The notes under the pieces were generated by a model. It was not told the origin of the DNA. It was given only the letters and a program-made list of their open reading frames with translations, and made no database searches. From positions 310,001 to 374,000 of the forward strand of contig JANQRY010000008.1 of NCBI GenBank assembly GCA_028284345.1: a stretch of DNA of 64,000 bases. The letters are read 5' to 3'. The position numbers and the translations under genes are program-made. Below, piece after piece: positions 8,757 through 18,666 of this stretch (position 1 is its first letter; each line of letters opens with the position of its first letter). Origin of the DNA: Hyphococcus sp. (GTDB taxonomy: Bacteria > Pseudomonadota > Alphaproteobacteria > Caulobacterales > Parvularculaceae).

Positions 8757-10739
8757 GTGATTAAATATTGGGCGACGGCTGCAATGGCCGTATGCGTCGC
8801 GATGGCGGCGTCTGTTTTTGCGAAAGAACCATCCACCTTGGCGCTGGTCGGACCGGCGACGACGCCGGCGGTGGAGATGTCGCCGGGAGGGCGTTACTTC
8901 GCTATTATCAACCGCAGCCTCGACCCGGACGAAGAGCCCAAGCTCTTGTTCGTCGATTCCACCGGTGAAGAACAACCGATCACCGTGCCCCTTGGCAAGG
9001 ACACCGATTACCTCGGCATGGCTTGGGTCAACGATGATCGTTTGATTTTTCTTGGCAGCCAGTTTCGCAAAGTGCGCGTATCGACAGGCGGCCGCGTCGA
9101 GATCAATGTCGTGCGCATGTTCTCCATCGACCGCACGGGAAAGGACACGGTTATACTGTTTGAAGATTCGGAATCGGTCGCTGCCGCGTTCTCGCCGCCG
9201 GACGTCTTGAACATCCTTCCCGACGATCCTGAACACATCATCATGTCCGCGGTAGGCAACACCCGCGACACTCTCGATTTGTGGAAAGTGAACATTTTCA
9301 CCGGCGATACTAAACTCCTGTACAAGGGGTTCGACAACACGTTCAGCTGGTTTCTGGACGCCAACGGCACCCCGGTGTTCCGCACCGTGATCAATGATCG
9401 CCAAACCTTCATCAAGACGTATGTCAGTCCGGATAAAGGAGAAACTTGGGAGCAGGTTCACGAACAGGTCGTTCGTAACATTGGAAACGAGCCCTTGCGA
9501 TTTCAGCCGCTCGGGCCAGCGGCCACACCGGGACGCTACACGATCATTGCGCAACGACCCGGCGCTGATCGCATGGCCGTTCATGAATACGATCTTAGAA
9601 CGAAGGAATTCGTCCGTACGCTCTACGAGCACCCAACAGTCGACGTGACGGCTGCACTGGAGGATCCGATGACGGGCGAGTACCTTGGCGCGCGCTACGC
9701 CGTCGATAAGTTTGAATACGCTGTCGCGGATCCGGAGTTGAAACCAGCGATCGAAGCTCTCGAACAAGCGCTCGGCCCCGATGTCAGCTTTGGCGTCTCC
9801 AGCATGAGCAGCGACCGTCAGCGCATGTTGCTGCGCACTGACGGACCCCAGGCGCCCGGCGATTACTACCTTTTTGACCGATCGAAGATGTCGCTGGATT
9901 TCCTTCTCTCCAGCCGGCCGGAATTAGACCCGGCGCAGCTTCACCCGGTTGAAATCATGCGCGAGACGATGAGCGACGGCGTAGAGATCACCTCCTACGT
10001 AACGCACCCAGGCGGAGACCGAACCGGCGTTTATCCGCTGATCGTCGTGCCCCATGGCGGCCCGCAGTCGCGCGACTATTACGCCTACGATCTCTTCGGC
10101 CAGTTCTTCGCCAGCCGCGGCTACCGTGTTATTCAGACGAATTTCCGCGGCTCGGCCGGCTACGGCGAAGATTTTGTCGAGGCGGGCCATCGCGAGTGGG
10201 GCAAGCGCATGCAAGCGGACGTCATGGAGAGCGCCGAAGCGCTCATCGGACGCGGCATAGCACAGAAGAAAAACATGTGCGTCTATGGCTGGAGCTACGG
10301 CGGCTATGTCGCCATGACGGCCTCCTACAAAAATACCGATCTATTTTCAGCGTCAATCAGCACGGCCGGGGTTTCGCATTTGCGCGACAGCCTCGTCTGG
10401 GAGCGCGTCAATTTCGGATTGAATAGCCCCGCCTATCAGTACTGGAAGAAAGCCATCGGTGATGAATCCGACGATCGCGCGGATCTCAACGAAAACTCAG
10501 CGGCGGAAAATGCTGACAGAGTCACAATGCCAGTGCTGCTGTTTCACGGCAAAGATGATTTTATTGTTGATGTGGATCAATCGCGAAAGTTCCGGGGAGC
10601 TCTCAAACGCGCCGGCAAATCGGTCGAATATCACGAATTCGCAGAGACCGGCCACGGCATCGTCACATTCGAAAATGACGATCTTGAGTTTATGTTCGAC
10701 CGTATCGATGCTTTCTGCAAGGAGCACCTGCCGAACTAA
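8757..10739 (+). CDS. Secreted S9-family prolyl-oligopeptidase-type serine peptidase
   Basis: A 660-residue peptidase: signal peptide ending SVFAK, an N-terminal seven-bladed propeller region (to about residue 390) and a C-terminal alpha/beta-hydrolase. The catalytic triad is visible: Ser 513 in GWSYGG, Asp 601 in GKDDFIVD and His 633 in TGHGIV. HGGPQSRDYYAYD precedes it as the oxyanion-side segment. Members (acylaminoacyl/dipeptidyl peptidases) cut short peptides in the periplasm. GTG 8757 is chosen over earlier in-frame ATGs because AAGGGGA lies 7 bases upstream and the signal peptide begins there. Its base composition is slightly less GC-rich than its neighbours. Confidence 0.88.
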   Translation: MIKYWATAAMAVCVAMAASVFAKEPSTLALVGPATTPAVEMSPGGRYFAIINRSLDPDEEPKLLFVDSTGEEQPITVPLGKDTDYLGMAWVNDDRLIFLGSQFRKVRVSTGGRVEINVVRMFSIDRTGKDTVILFEDSESVAAAFSPPDVLNILPDDPEHIIMSAVGNTRDTLDLWKVNIFTGDTKLLYKGFDNTFSWFLDANGTPVFRTVINDRQTFIKTYVSPDKGETWEQVHEQVVRNIGNEPLRFQPLGPAATPGRYTIIAQRPGADRMAVHEYDLRTKEFVRTLYEHPTVDVTAALEDPMTGEYLGARYAVDKFEYAVADPELKPAIEALEQALGPDVSFGVSSMSSDRQRMLLRTDGPQAPGDYYLFDRSKMSLDFLLSSRPELDPAQLHPVEIMRETMSDGVEITSYVTHPGGDRTGVYPLIVVPHGGPQSRDYYAYDLFGQFFASRGYRVIQTNFRGSAGYGEDFVEAGHREWGKRMQADVMESAEALIGRGIAQKKNMCVYGWSYGGYVAMTASYKNTDLFSASISTAGVSHLRDSLVWERVNFGLNSPAYQYWKKAIGDESDDRADLNENSAAENADRVTMPVLLFHGKDDFIVDVDQSRKFRGALKRAGKSVEYHEFAETGHGIVTFENDDLEFMFDRIDAFCKEHLPN

Positions 10740-10796
10740 AAGAACGCATTCGCGCCTTGCTCCCTAGGTGCGGCGCGGGGTAGGCATTGCTGCATC

Positions 10797-11585
10797 ATGC
10801 CCGAACCGCGCCCGCCGCTTTCCGTCTATATCCGCACGCTGAACGAGGCGCGGATGATTGCTGATGTGGTGCGGGCGGCGCAGCGGGTTGCGGATGACGT
10901 TGTCGTTGTCGATTCCGGTTCGACCGATGACACCATCGCGCTCGCAACGGACGCCGGCGCGCGGGTGATCGAACAGCCCTGGCTCGGCAACGGGCGACAG
11001 AAGCGCGCTGCGGAAGAGGCGTGCCGCCATGACTGGCTGCTTGATCTTGATGCGGATGAAATCGTGACACCGGCGCTCGCGGCGGAAATCGCCGCACTGT
11101 TCGCCGCCGGCGAACCAGCGGCGCGGATCTATCGCACCGATCTCGCCCTCGTCCCGCCGGTCGGCGAGCCATGGCTCAATTTCGGCCGGCAGAAACGCCA
11201 CAAGCTTTATGATCGCCGGGTGGTGCGCCAGCCGGACCATGACGCCTGGGACCAGTTCGAAATCCCGGCCGGCGCGAGCATCGGGCGCCTTGAAAACCCG
11301 GTCCTCCATCACGCCTTCGAAGGCGTCGCGGGCTTTCAGGGCAAGCTCAACAAACACTCATCGACGCGCGCCGAGACCCTGCCGCCGAAATCCGCGCCGG
11401 CGCTCGCCCTGCGCATTGTCGCCGGCTTTCCGTTTTACTTCGCCAAGAAATATTTTCTGCAACAGTATTTTCGCGGCGGCGTTTACGGCTTCGCCCTCGC
11501 TTTCCTGTCGGCCGAGGGGCGTTGGCTCAAAGACGTGAAAATGTGGGAACGGCTGAAACGGGCGCGCCCGGAACAGGCGGAATAG
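10797..11585 (+). CDS. Family 2 glycosyltransferase (WaaE/KdtX-like)
   Basis: A 262-residue cytoplasmic or membrane-associated GT-A enzyme. [16 protein letters not shown] and [10 protein letters not shown] form the nucleotide-binding half, DLDADEIVT supplies the DxD metal site and [14 protein letters not shown] is shared with lipopolysaccharide-core beta-1,4-glucosyltransferases of the WaaE group. The C-terminal segment with [16 protein letters not shown] is amphipathic. It is followed by trpA after 38 bases. The donor and acceptor are not known; a role in lipopolysaccharide core or lipid glycosylation is an inference. Confidence 0.82.
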   Translation: MPEPRPPLSVYIRTLNEARMIADVVRAAQRVADDVVVVDSGSTDDTIALATDAGARVIEQPWLGNGRQKRAAEEACRHDWLLDLDADEIVTPALAAEIAALFAAGEPAARIYRTDLALVPPVGEPWLNFGRQKRHKLYDRRVVRQPDHDAWDQFEIPAGASIGRLENPVLHHAFEGVAGFQGKLNKHSSTRAETLPPKSAPALALRIVAGFPFYFAKKYFLQQYFRGGVYGFALAFLSAEGRWLKDVKMWERLKRARPEQAE

Positions 11586-11623
11586 CGCTTGCAATTGCCG
11601 GCCGCCGCGCTAAGGCCGTTGTC

Positions 11624-12451
11624 ATGTCCCGCATCAGCGCCCGCTTTGAGAAACTGAGCGCCGAAAACCGCGCCGCCTTTGTGCCCTTCATCATGGCGGG
11701 CGATCCGGACGGAGCGACGTCCCTCGACATCCTGAAGCGCCTGCCCGCGGCGGGCGCCGACATCATCGAGCTGGGCGTCGCGTTCACCGATCCCATGGCC
11801 GACGGCCCGGCCATTCAGGCGGCGGGCCTGCGCGCCCTTCACGCCGGGCAGACGCTGAAAAAGACCCTCGCCATGGTCCGCGCCTTTCGCAAGGACGACA
11901 AGGAAACGCCCATTGTCCTGATGGGCTATTACAATCCGTTCTACGCCTATGGGGTCGACGCGTTTTTGAAAGACGCGAAAGCCGCGGGCGTCGACGGGCT
12001 GATCATCGTAGACCTGCCGCCGGAAGAGGATGCGGAAATGTGCCTGCCGGCGCGCGCGGGCGGCGTCGATTTCATTCGCCTCGCCACGCCGACCACGGAC
12101 GATGAACGCCTCCCGAGCGTCGTCAAAAACACCTCCGGCTTCGTCTATTATGTCTCGGTCGCCGGGATCACGGGCAAGCGCGCCGGCGAAAACGAGGCCG
12201 TTTCGGCGGCGCTCGCGCGCCTCAAAGCGGCGTCCGGCCTGCCCGCCGCGGTCGGTTTCGGCATCAAAACGCCGGAAAAAGCCGCCCAATTCGCCAAATT
12301 CGCCGACGCCGTCGTGGTCGGCTCGGCTCTTGTCGACGCCCTCGCCCGCGCTCTTGAAGAGACGGGCGGCGAGACCGATAATGCGGTTAACGCCGTGTTG
12401 AACCTCGCGGGCGATATTGCGGGCGCTGTGCACGCCGCGCGAGAGGAGTAA
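11624..12451 (+). CDS. trpA: Tryptophan synthase alpha subunit
   Basis: A 275-residue TIM-barrel enzyme that cleaves indole-3-glycerol phosphate to indole and glyceraldehyde 3-phosphate. The catalytic Glu is in IIELGV and the Asp in FTDPMADG; the residue before FTDP is Ala where most homologues have Pro. The phosphate-binding end reads [10 protein letters not shown] and VVGSALVD. The trpB partner is expected upstream in many alphaproteobacteria but is absent here; instead a glycosyltransferase precedes it. accD follows after 5 bases, a trp-accD-folC order common in this class. Confidence 0.95.
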   Translation: MSRISARFEKLSAENRAAFVPFIMAGDPDGATSLDILKRLPAAGADIIELGVAFTDPMADGPAIQAAGLRALHAGQTLKKTLAMVRAFRKDDKETPIVLMGYYNPFYAYGVDAFLKDAKAAGVDGLIIVDLPPEEDAEMCLPARAGGVDFIRLATPTTDDERLPSVVKNTSGFVYYVSVAGITGKRAGENEAVSAALARLKAASGLPAAVGFGIKTPEKAAQFAKFADAVVVGSALVDALARALEETGGETDNAVNAVLNLAGDIAGAVHAAREE

Positions 12452-12456
12452 TCATC

Positions 12457-13398
12457 GTGAGCTGGCTTTCAAACATTCCGCCGGGGATCAAAAACATATT
12501 CAAACGCGAAGATGACGGATCGGACAAACTCTGGACGAAGTGTCCGAACTGCGGGGAAATGATCTTCCAGCGCGACCTCGACGCCTCCCACCAGGTCTGC
12601 ACGTCCTGCTCATATCATCTGCCGATCGAAGCGGCGGAACGATTCGCCCTCGTTTTTGACAACGGCGCTTTTGAAGACATCACGGTCCCGGATCCGGTTC
12701 AGGACCCCCTCAAGTTCAAGGACGAAAAACGCTACACGGACCGCCTCAAAGAGAACCGGCGCAAAACCGGCCAGCAGGACGCCCTGCGCGTCGCCGCGGG
12801 CAAGATCGACGGCGCGGAAGCGGTCGTCGCCGTGCAGAATTTCAAGTTTATGGGCGGCTCCATGGGCATGGCCCTTGGCGAAGCCATGGTGCGCGCGGCC
12901 GAAGAAGCGGTCAGACGGCAAACGCCCCTCATTGTGTTCGCCGCATCGGGCGGCGCGCGCATGCAGGAAGGCATCCTGTCGCTGATGCAGATGCCGCGCA
13001 CCACCATCGCCGTTGAAATGGTCAAGGAGGCGGGCCTTCCCTATATCGTCGTGCTGACCCATCCGACGACCGGCGGCGTCACCGCGTCATTCGCCATGCT
13101 CGGCGACGTCCATCTCGCCGAACCGGGCGCCCTCATTGGCTTCGCCGGCCCGCGCGTCATTGAACAGACGATCCGCGAAAAACTGCCCGAAGGGTTCCAG
13201 CGCGCCGAATTCCTCGAAGAAAAAGGCATGGTCGATCTTGTCGTCCATCGCTCTGAGATGAAATCGGTGCTTTCGAAATTGATGCGGACGCTGGTGAACA
13301 ACCCGAAGCGCGCCGCGACGCCGAAACCAGCGCCCATCGCGGAAATTCCGCGCTCCGAGCCCGCCGCGCCGATCCATCTCGACAAGGCGGCGGAATAA
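12457..13398 (+). CDS. accD: Acetyl-CoA carboxylase carboxyltransferase beta subunit
   Basis: A 313-residue subunit that, with AccA, transfers the carboxyl group from carboxybiotin to acetyl-CoA to make malonyl-CoA for fatty-acid synthesis. An N-terminal four-Cys zinc ribbon (CPNC about 20 residues before CTSC) precedes the crotonase-type fold with GGSMGMALGEAM and ASGGARMQEG. GTG 12457 is supported by GAGGAG 10 bases upstream. The Pro/Ala-rich tail after residue 285 is probably flexible. Confidence 0.96.
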   Translation: MSWLSNIPPGIKNIFKREDDGSDKLWTKCPNCGEMIFQRDLDASHQVCTSCSYHLPIEAAERFALVFDNGAFEDITVPDPVQDPLKFKDEKRYTDRLKENRRKTGQQDALRVAAGKIDGAEAVVAVQNFKFMGGSMGMALGEAMVRAAEEAVRRQTPLIVFAASGGARMQEGILSLMQMPRTTIAVEMVKEAGLPYIVVLTHPTTGGVTASFAMLGDVHLAEPGALIGFAGPRVIEQTIREKLPEGFQRAEFLEEKGMVDLVVHRSEMKSVLSKLMRTLVNNPKRAATPKPAPIAEIPRSEPAAPIHLDKAAE

Positions 13399-13420
13399 CC
13401 TCCGGACAGGCGCGACCCCC

Positions 13421-14719
13421 GTGACCGACATTCAGGCGGCGCTCGACCGCATCGCCCAGCGGCGGCCGCGCATTATCGATCTTTCCCTTGATCGCGTATA
13501 CGCGGCGCTCTCGCGCCTCGGCGACCCGCACCGCGCGGCGCCGCCGGTTTTTCATGTGGCCGGCACCAATGGCAAAGGATCGACGATTGCGTTTCTGCGC
13601 GCCATGCTGGAGGCCGCAGGAAAATCCGTACACGTCTATACGTCGCCCCATCTCGTGCGGTTCAATGAACGCATCGTGCTCGCCGGCGCGGAGATTGACG
13701 ACGACGAACTGATCGACGCCCTCAATGCCGTCGACCGAGCCGTCGGCGATGAAAAGCTCACCTATTTCGAAACCGTCACCTGCGCCGCGTTTATCGCTTT
13801 CGCGCAAACGTCCGCGGATTATCTGTTGCTCGAAGTGGGGCTCGGCGGCCGTCTTGATGCGACGAATGTACTCGATAAACCGCTTGTCGCCGCCGTCGCG
13901 CCGGTCGACCGGGATCATGAAAAGTTTCTCGGAAACACGATCGGCGCCATCGCCGCGGAAAAGGCCGGCATTTTTCGCGAAGGCGTCCCGGCCGTTATCG
14001 GGCGACAGAACGCCGATGCCATGGCCGTATTGCTTCAGCATGCGGAGGAATGCGGCGCCGTTCCCTACGCCATGGGCCGGGACTGGGACGCTTACCTCGA
14101 ACGGGGACGGCTGGTTTTTCAGGACGAGGCGGGGCTTCTCGATCTCGACCCGCCGCGCCTTCCCGGCGCACACCAGGCAGACAATGCCGGCCTCGCCGTC
14201 GCCGCGCTCCGCGCCGCCAATATCGACATCGAGCAGAACGCCATGTCCCGCGGCGTCGCCGCGGCGGTCTGGCCCGGACGATTGCAGCGCCTAACGCGCG
14301 GGCCGCTTATTGATCTTGCAGCGGGATTATTGAACGAAGCGCCGGAGATATGGCTCGACGGCGGACACAACCCCCATGCGGGACGCGCCGTCGCCGCCGC
14401 CATGGCGGATATGGAGGCGCGCGCGCCGCGCCCGCTGCTCCTGATCGCCGGCATGCAGGCGAACAAGGACGCACGCGGCTATTTCGTTAATTTCGAGGGG
14501 GTCGCCCATCGCGCGCTGATCGTCGCCGCCGATCAGAAAGACGCCGCTGCCGCTGAGGATGTCGCCGCCGCCGCAACCGCGGCCGGCCTTGACGCCGCCG
14601 CCTTTGATACGCTGGATGACGCGGTGCGCGCCGCCTGTGCAACCGACGGTGCAGCGCCGAGACTTCTGATCTGCGGGTCGCTTTATCTCGCCGGCGACGT
14701 CCTGCGCGACAACGCTTAA
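13421..14719 (+). CDS. folC: Bifunctional folylpolyglutamate / dihydrofolate synthase
   Basis: A 432-residue Mur-ligase-fold enzyme that adds glutamate to dihydropteroate and tetrahydrofolates. The ATP loop is [11 protein letters not shown], with folate-binding [12 protein letters not shown], then [12 protein letters not shown], and the C-terminal domain carries [14 protein letters not shown] 13421 starts 22 bases after accD. Its stop codon shares three bases with the stop of the convergent trxA (TTAA at 14716-14719). Confidence 0.95.
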   Translation: MTDIQAALDRIAQRRPRIIDLSLDRVYAALSRLGDPHRAAPPVFHVAGTNGKGSTIAFLRAMLEAAGKSVHVYTSPHLVRFNERIVLAGAEIDDDELIDALNAVDRAVGDEKLTYFETVTCAAFIAFAQTSADYLLLEVGLGGRLDATNVLDKPLVAAVAPVDRDHEKFLGNTIGAIAAEKAGIFREGVPAVIGRQNADAMAVLLQHAEECGAVPYAMGRDWDAYLERGRLVFQDEAGLLDLDPPRLPGAHQADNAGLAVAALRAANIDIEQNAMSRGVAAAVWPGRLQRLTRGPLIDLAAGLLNEAPEIWLDGGHNPHAGRAVAAAMADMEARAPRPLLLIAGMQANKDARGYFVNFEGVAHRALIVAADQKDAAAAEDVAAAATAAGLDAAAFDTLDDAVRAACATDGAAPRLLICGSLYLAGDVLRDNA

Positions 14720-15051
14720 GCGGCCGCTTCCTTCAGGACGTCGTCGATCCATGCGGTGATCTGGCCCTTCGGCTTGGCGCCGACCGCTGTGGCCGCGAGT
14801 TCGCCGTCATGAAAGATCATCAGCGTCGGGATGCCGCGCACGCCATATTTGCCCGGCGTCTGCGGATTGTCGTCAATGTTGATCTTGGCAATGGTGATCT
14901 TGCCGGCGTATTCGCCGGCGATTTCTTCTAGCGCGGGACCGATCTGTTTACAGGGGCCGCACCATTCCGCCCAGAAATCGACGAGCACGGGGCCGTCCGC
15001 GCCAAGAACGTCCGTATCGAAACTGCCGTCGGTGATTTCTTTCGTGTCCAT
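14716..15051 (-). CDS. trxA: Thioredoxin
   Basis: A 111-residue thioredoxin with the redox centre WCGPC in [14 protein letters not shown] and the cis-Pro loop GIPTLMIF. It reduces disulfides of cytoplasmic proteins such as ribonucleotide reductase. AAGGAG lies 8-9 bases before ATG 15051. It follows addA by 69 bases at the end of the leftward repair operon and probably also has its own promoter there. Confidence 0.96.
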   Translation of the reverse strand: MDTKEITDGSFDTDVLGADGPVLVDFWAEWCGPCKQIGPALEEIAGEYAGKITIAKINIDDNPQTPGKYGVRGIPTLMIFHDGELAATAVGAKPKGQITAWIDDVLKEAAA

Positions 15052-15120
15052 TGGGTGTCGCTCCTTAAAAACAATCCGGTTGCGTCTCGGCTGGGGAAGA
15101 TAATGGCTGGCGATATAAGT

Positions 15121-18100
15121 TCAACCCGCCGCCACCCAGCGCGCATACGCCTCATCCAGTAACAGTTTCGGGAGCGGCGTCAGGCGCGGGGCGAATGTCC
15201 AGAGAAGCGCGCACTCAACCTGATGACCGGGATAGATTTTCTGCAAGAGCGCCCGATAGGCGGCCATCTGCGCGAGGTAGGCTGGCGCCGTATCGGCGAC
15301 ACGCGCCGGCGGCGGGCGATTGGTTTTGTAATCGACAATGAGAATTTCCCCGTCGCCGACGATAAGCCGGTCGATCTGTCCCGATACGATCCTGCCGCCG
15401 ACTTCGCCGGCGACCGCAACTTCAGCGCGCGAACCGGGCGCGAAGACGCGCGCGAATTGCGGCGCGTCCAGCACCGCTAGACATTCATCGCGCCAGCGAA
15501 CGCGTTCGGTTTCGTCAATCTCGGACGCAAGGCGCGCCAGCAGCCGGTCAGCCGCGACGGCGCGCATAGGAAGATCGACTTCCGGCAGCAGTTCCAGGAG
15601 CCGGTGTAATATCCGACCACGGAAATATCGATCACGCGCCACTGGAGAGTAGGCCGGGCCGGACGGCGGAACAGTTTCGCTTTCCGCTTCTTCTTCCTCG
15701 GCCAGCCGCGACGGCGACAGGCGCGGCGGCGCCGGGTCCGGCGCCGCAATCTGCATCATCCAGGACGGGACCTCGACATCCGGTCGTTCGGCCGCCGTTG
15801 TATCCGCCGCAATGTCGGCGGTCTGCGCGCATGTGAGCCGGCGAAGCGGCGCGTCAGACTCCGGCCAGAACGGCGCCGGGTCCGTTTCAACGCGCGCGCC
15901 CATGGCGTCAAACGCATCCATTGCCAGCGCGTGCCAGGATTTTTCGACGATGGGCCGCGCCCGCGGATCGCCGCCGCGGCCGCTTTCAACGCCTGCGATA
16001 TAGAGGCGGTCGCGGGCCCGGGTCGCGGCCACGTAAAACAGCCGGCGATATTCCTCAAAATGTCGGGCGCGAACGCGCGAACGCGCCGCCGCCGTTATCG
16101 CCGAATCGCGGGTCCCGCCGCCGACAATGGCGCGCAGGCGCCCCGTTCGCAGCGCGGCGTCGCCGGCGCCCAAAAGTTCCAACGGCGCGCCGATATTTTT
16201 CATCGGCGGATCGCGATGGGCGTCGATCAAAAAGACAATGTTCGCCTCAAGACCCTTCGCGCCGTGCACCGTCATTACGCGAACGGCGCTGTCGCTGCGC
16301 TCCAGCTCCCGTTTGATCTCCGCGGCGTTCTCTTCAAACCAGCCGATGAAGGCGCGCGTTGAACGCGGATGAGCGCGCTCAAAAACCAGCGCCTGACGCA
16401 GCATTTCATCAACGCCGTCGCGGGAGGCTTTTGACAAGCGCCCGTTGAAGAGACGCCGGCCCGACGCATGGCCTTTCGCGAGCCGGGTTTCGAGGACATG
16501 GGCGAGAAAAGCGTAGGCGCCGCCAGCGAGCGCAACGGACCGCGCTTCGGCCAGCCTTTCCAATGCGTCCCGCCAGGGTTCGCGTTCGCCCGCCCGGCGG
16601 CCAAGGGAGTCCCAAAGACTTTCCTCATCCCCGCGCTCATGGGCGAGCGGGAAAAGATCCCCGTCGTCGTCGAAATCAAACAGCGGGCTTTTGAGCGTTT
16701 CCGCGAGCGAGAGATCGTCGCGGGGCTGCACGCAGAATTTCATGTATGACAGGAGATCCTCGACCGCCGGGTCTTCCAGCAGTTTGAGCCGATCGGCGCC
16801 GGCGACGGGAACACCGTGCATCGCCAGCGCCCGCAACACGCCGTCAAAAAGCGGACCACGGCTCTGCACCAGAATCAAAATGTCGTCGGGCCGGACGCGG
16901 CGCCCCTGCGACGACAGCATCTCGCGGCGCGTCAGCCATTGATCGATAGTCTCTGCAACACGCCGGCAAAGACGCTGAGCGGGGTGATCGGGCGCCGGCG
17001 CGTCCACCGGCGCGTCCCAGGCGTTCGCTCTTTCAATGTCGCGCTTCGGCGTCAGCGGCCAGACTTCGACGAGCCCCGCCTCGCCGACACGGTTGACGAG
17101 ATGGGGCGGCGCGCCGTCTTTGCCGAGGCCGATGCGCGCCTCTTCGTCGCTGAAGACCTGATCGACAAACGCCAGCACCGGCGCCGTGGTGCGAAACGAC
17201 ATCTGCATGTCAATGGTCGCATAATCGCCGCCGACCCGCCCGTGATAGGCGGCGAGCGCCTTGCCGAGATCGGTTTCCTGTTCCTCGAACACTTCGGCGT
17301 CGGCGCCCTGAAACGAGTAAATCGATTGCTTGACGTCGCCCACGGCGAAAAACGTTCGATTGACGCTGCGTGCGCCGGCGCCGCTCAGATAATCGTCGAC
17401 CAGCGCCCGGATGACGCTCCATTGTTCGGGGCTCGTATCCTGGGTTTCGTCGACAAGAATGTGATCGATGCCGAAATCCAGCTTGTACCGAACCCAGGCG
17501 GCGGCTTCGGTTTGCAGAAGCCGGCGCGCGCACATGATGAGATCATCAAAGTCGAGCGCGGCGTTCGCGGCTTTCGACGCTTCATATCGGTCGCGCAGGG
17601 CCGCGATCAGCCGGAAATAGGCAGCCGAGTCTGCAAATATCGACGCCGATTTGCGCCGTTCGTCGGCGGCGACGAACCGGTCTTCGAGATCGAGAAGAAA
17701 CGGCGCCAGCCAAGCGTGGGCGTCGTGAATTTTCTTGTCGCCATACCGCCCCCGCGGCGCACCGTCCGTTTTCAGGAACAGTTTGCGAAGCGCGGTCCAG
17801 CGCGCGTCGTTGTCACCGGCGTCGAGATAGGCGCCGATGGGTTTGGCGTTGCGGTCTTTTACATTTTTGCCGCCCTCAAGAAGCGCCTCGCGGGCGGCGT
17901 TCATCTTTTCCGGATCGATTGCGCTGAGAAAGTCGTTGACGATGTCCTCTTCGGAACAGGACGCATCGACGCCGAGGGCGTCGGCGAGCGCGCTAAGGAC
18001 GCCGTCGAAACCGTCATAGCGTTCGAGCATGGCGTTGTATTGAAGGCCGCTCCCGGCGCCGCGCGTGAGCAAGGCGCGCAACTCCGCTTCCGCCGCATTG

Positions 18101-18666
18101 CGGGACAGGCGCGCGATGTCGCGCTGCACGGCGGGCGCGCCGTCGGCATCGCTGGCGAGCCCATCAATCGCATCGGTCAGCATACGGCGCGATTCGCCCT
18201 CCTCAATCACGGAAAACCCCGGCGGGACCCCGGCCTCAAGGGGAAAGCGCTTCAGCATGCTTTCGCAAAACGCATGGATGGTTTGGATTTTGAGCCCGCC
18301 GGGCGTTTCGAGCGCCCGGGCGAAGAGCCGGCGCACCTCCGACAGCGCCGCCGCGCTTCGTTCCGGCGCCGCCGCGCCCTCAATCTCCGAGAGCCGGCCG
18401 CGCAGTTCGGCGTCGTCCGCGAGCGCCCATTGGCCCAGGGTCTCGAACAACCGTTCGGACATCTCCGCCGCCGCCGCCTTGGTAAAGGTAATGCAGAGAA
18501 TTTGCTGCGGATCGACCCGTTGCAACAGCATCCGGGCGACCCGTTCAATCAGCACCCGGGTCTTGCCCGACCCGGCGTTCGCCATCACGAAAGCGGAGTT
18601 CGCCGGGTCGGCGCCGGACCGTTGCCGCGTCCGGGCTTCGTCAAGTCTTTCTGCGGCGGCGGTCAT
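15121..18666 (-). CDS. addA: Double-strand-break repair helicase AddA
   Basis: A 1181-residue UvrD/Rep-type superfamily 1A helicase with a C-terminal RecB-like nuclease. Walker A is ANAGSGKT (residues 29-36), the DEAD-like motif II is LVDETQDTSPEQW, motif VI lies in YVAATRARDRLYIAG, and the nuclease carries ILIVDYKTNRPP. With AddB it resects double-strand ends and loads RecA, the alphaproteobacterial counterpart of RecBCD. It overlaps addB by 4 bases. Confidence 0.96.
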   Translation of the reverse strand: MTAAAERLDEARTRQRSGADPANSAFVMANAGSGKTRVLIERVARMLLQRVDPQQILCITFTKAAAAEMSERLFETLGQWALADDAELRGRLSEIEGAAAPERSAAALSEVRRLFARALETPGGLKIQTIHAFCESMLKRFPLEAGVPPGFSVIEEGESRRMLTDAIDGLASDADGAPAVQRDIARLSRNAAEAELRALLTRGAGSGLQYNAMLERYDGFDGVLSALADALGVDASCSEEDIVNDFLSAIDPEKMNAAREALLEGGKNVKDRNAKPIGAYLDAGDNDARWTALRKLFLKTDGAPRGRYGDKKIHDAHAWLAPFLLDLEDRFVAADERRKSASIFADSAAYFRLIAALRDRYEASKAANAALDFDDLIMCARRLLQTEAAAWVRYKLDFGIDHILVDETQDTSPEQWSVIRALVDDYLSGAGARSVNRTFFAVGDVKQSIYSFQGADAEVFEEQETDLGKALAAYHGRVGGDYATIDMQMSFRTTAPVLAFVDQVFSDEEARIGLGKDGAPPHLVNRVGEAGLVEVWPLTPKRDIERANAWDAPVDAPAPDHPAQRLCRRVAETIDQWLTRREMLSSQGRRVRPDDILILVQSRGPLFDGVLRALAMHGVPVAGADRLKLLEDPAVEDLLSYMKFCVQPRDDLSLAETLKSPLFDFDDDGDLFPLAHERGDEESLWDSLGRRAGEREPWRDALERLAEARSVALAGGAYAFLAHVLETRLAKGHASGRRLFNGRLSKASRDGVDEMLRQALVFERAHPRSTRAFIGWFEENAAEIKRELERSDSAVRVMTVHGAKGLEANIVFLIDAHRDPPMKNIGAPLELLGAGDAALRTGRLRAIVGGGTRDSAITAAARSRVRARHFEEYRRLFYVAATRARDRLYIAGVESGRGGDPRARPIVEKSWHALAMDAFDAMGARVETDPAPFWPESDAPLRRLTCAQTADIAADTTAAERPDVEVPSWMMQIAAPDPAPPRLSPSRLAEEEEAESETVPPSGPAYSPVARDRYFRGRILHRLLELLPEVDLPMRAVAADRLLARLASEIDETERVRWRDECLAVLDAPQFARVFAPGSRAEVAVAGEVGGRIVSGQIDRLIVGDGEILIVDYKTNRPPPARVADTAPAYLAQMAAYRALLQKIYPGHQVECALLWTFAPRLTPLPKLLLDEAYARWVAAG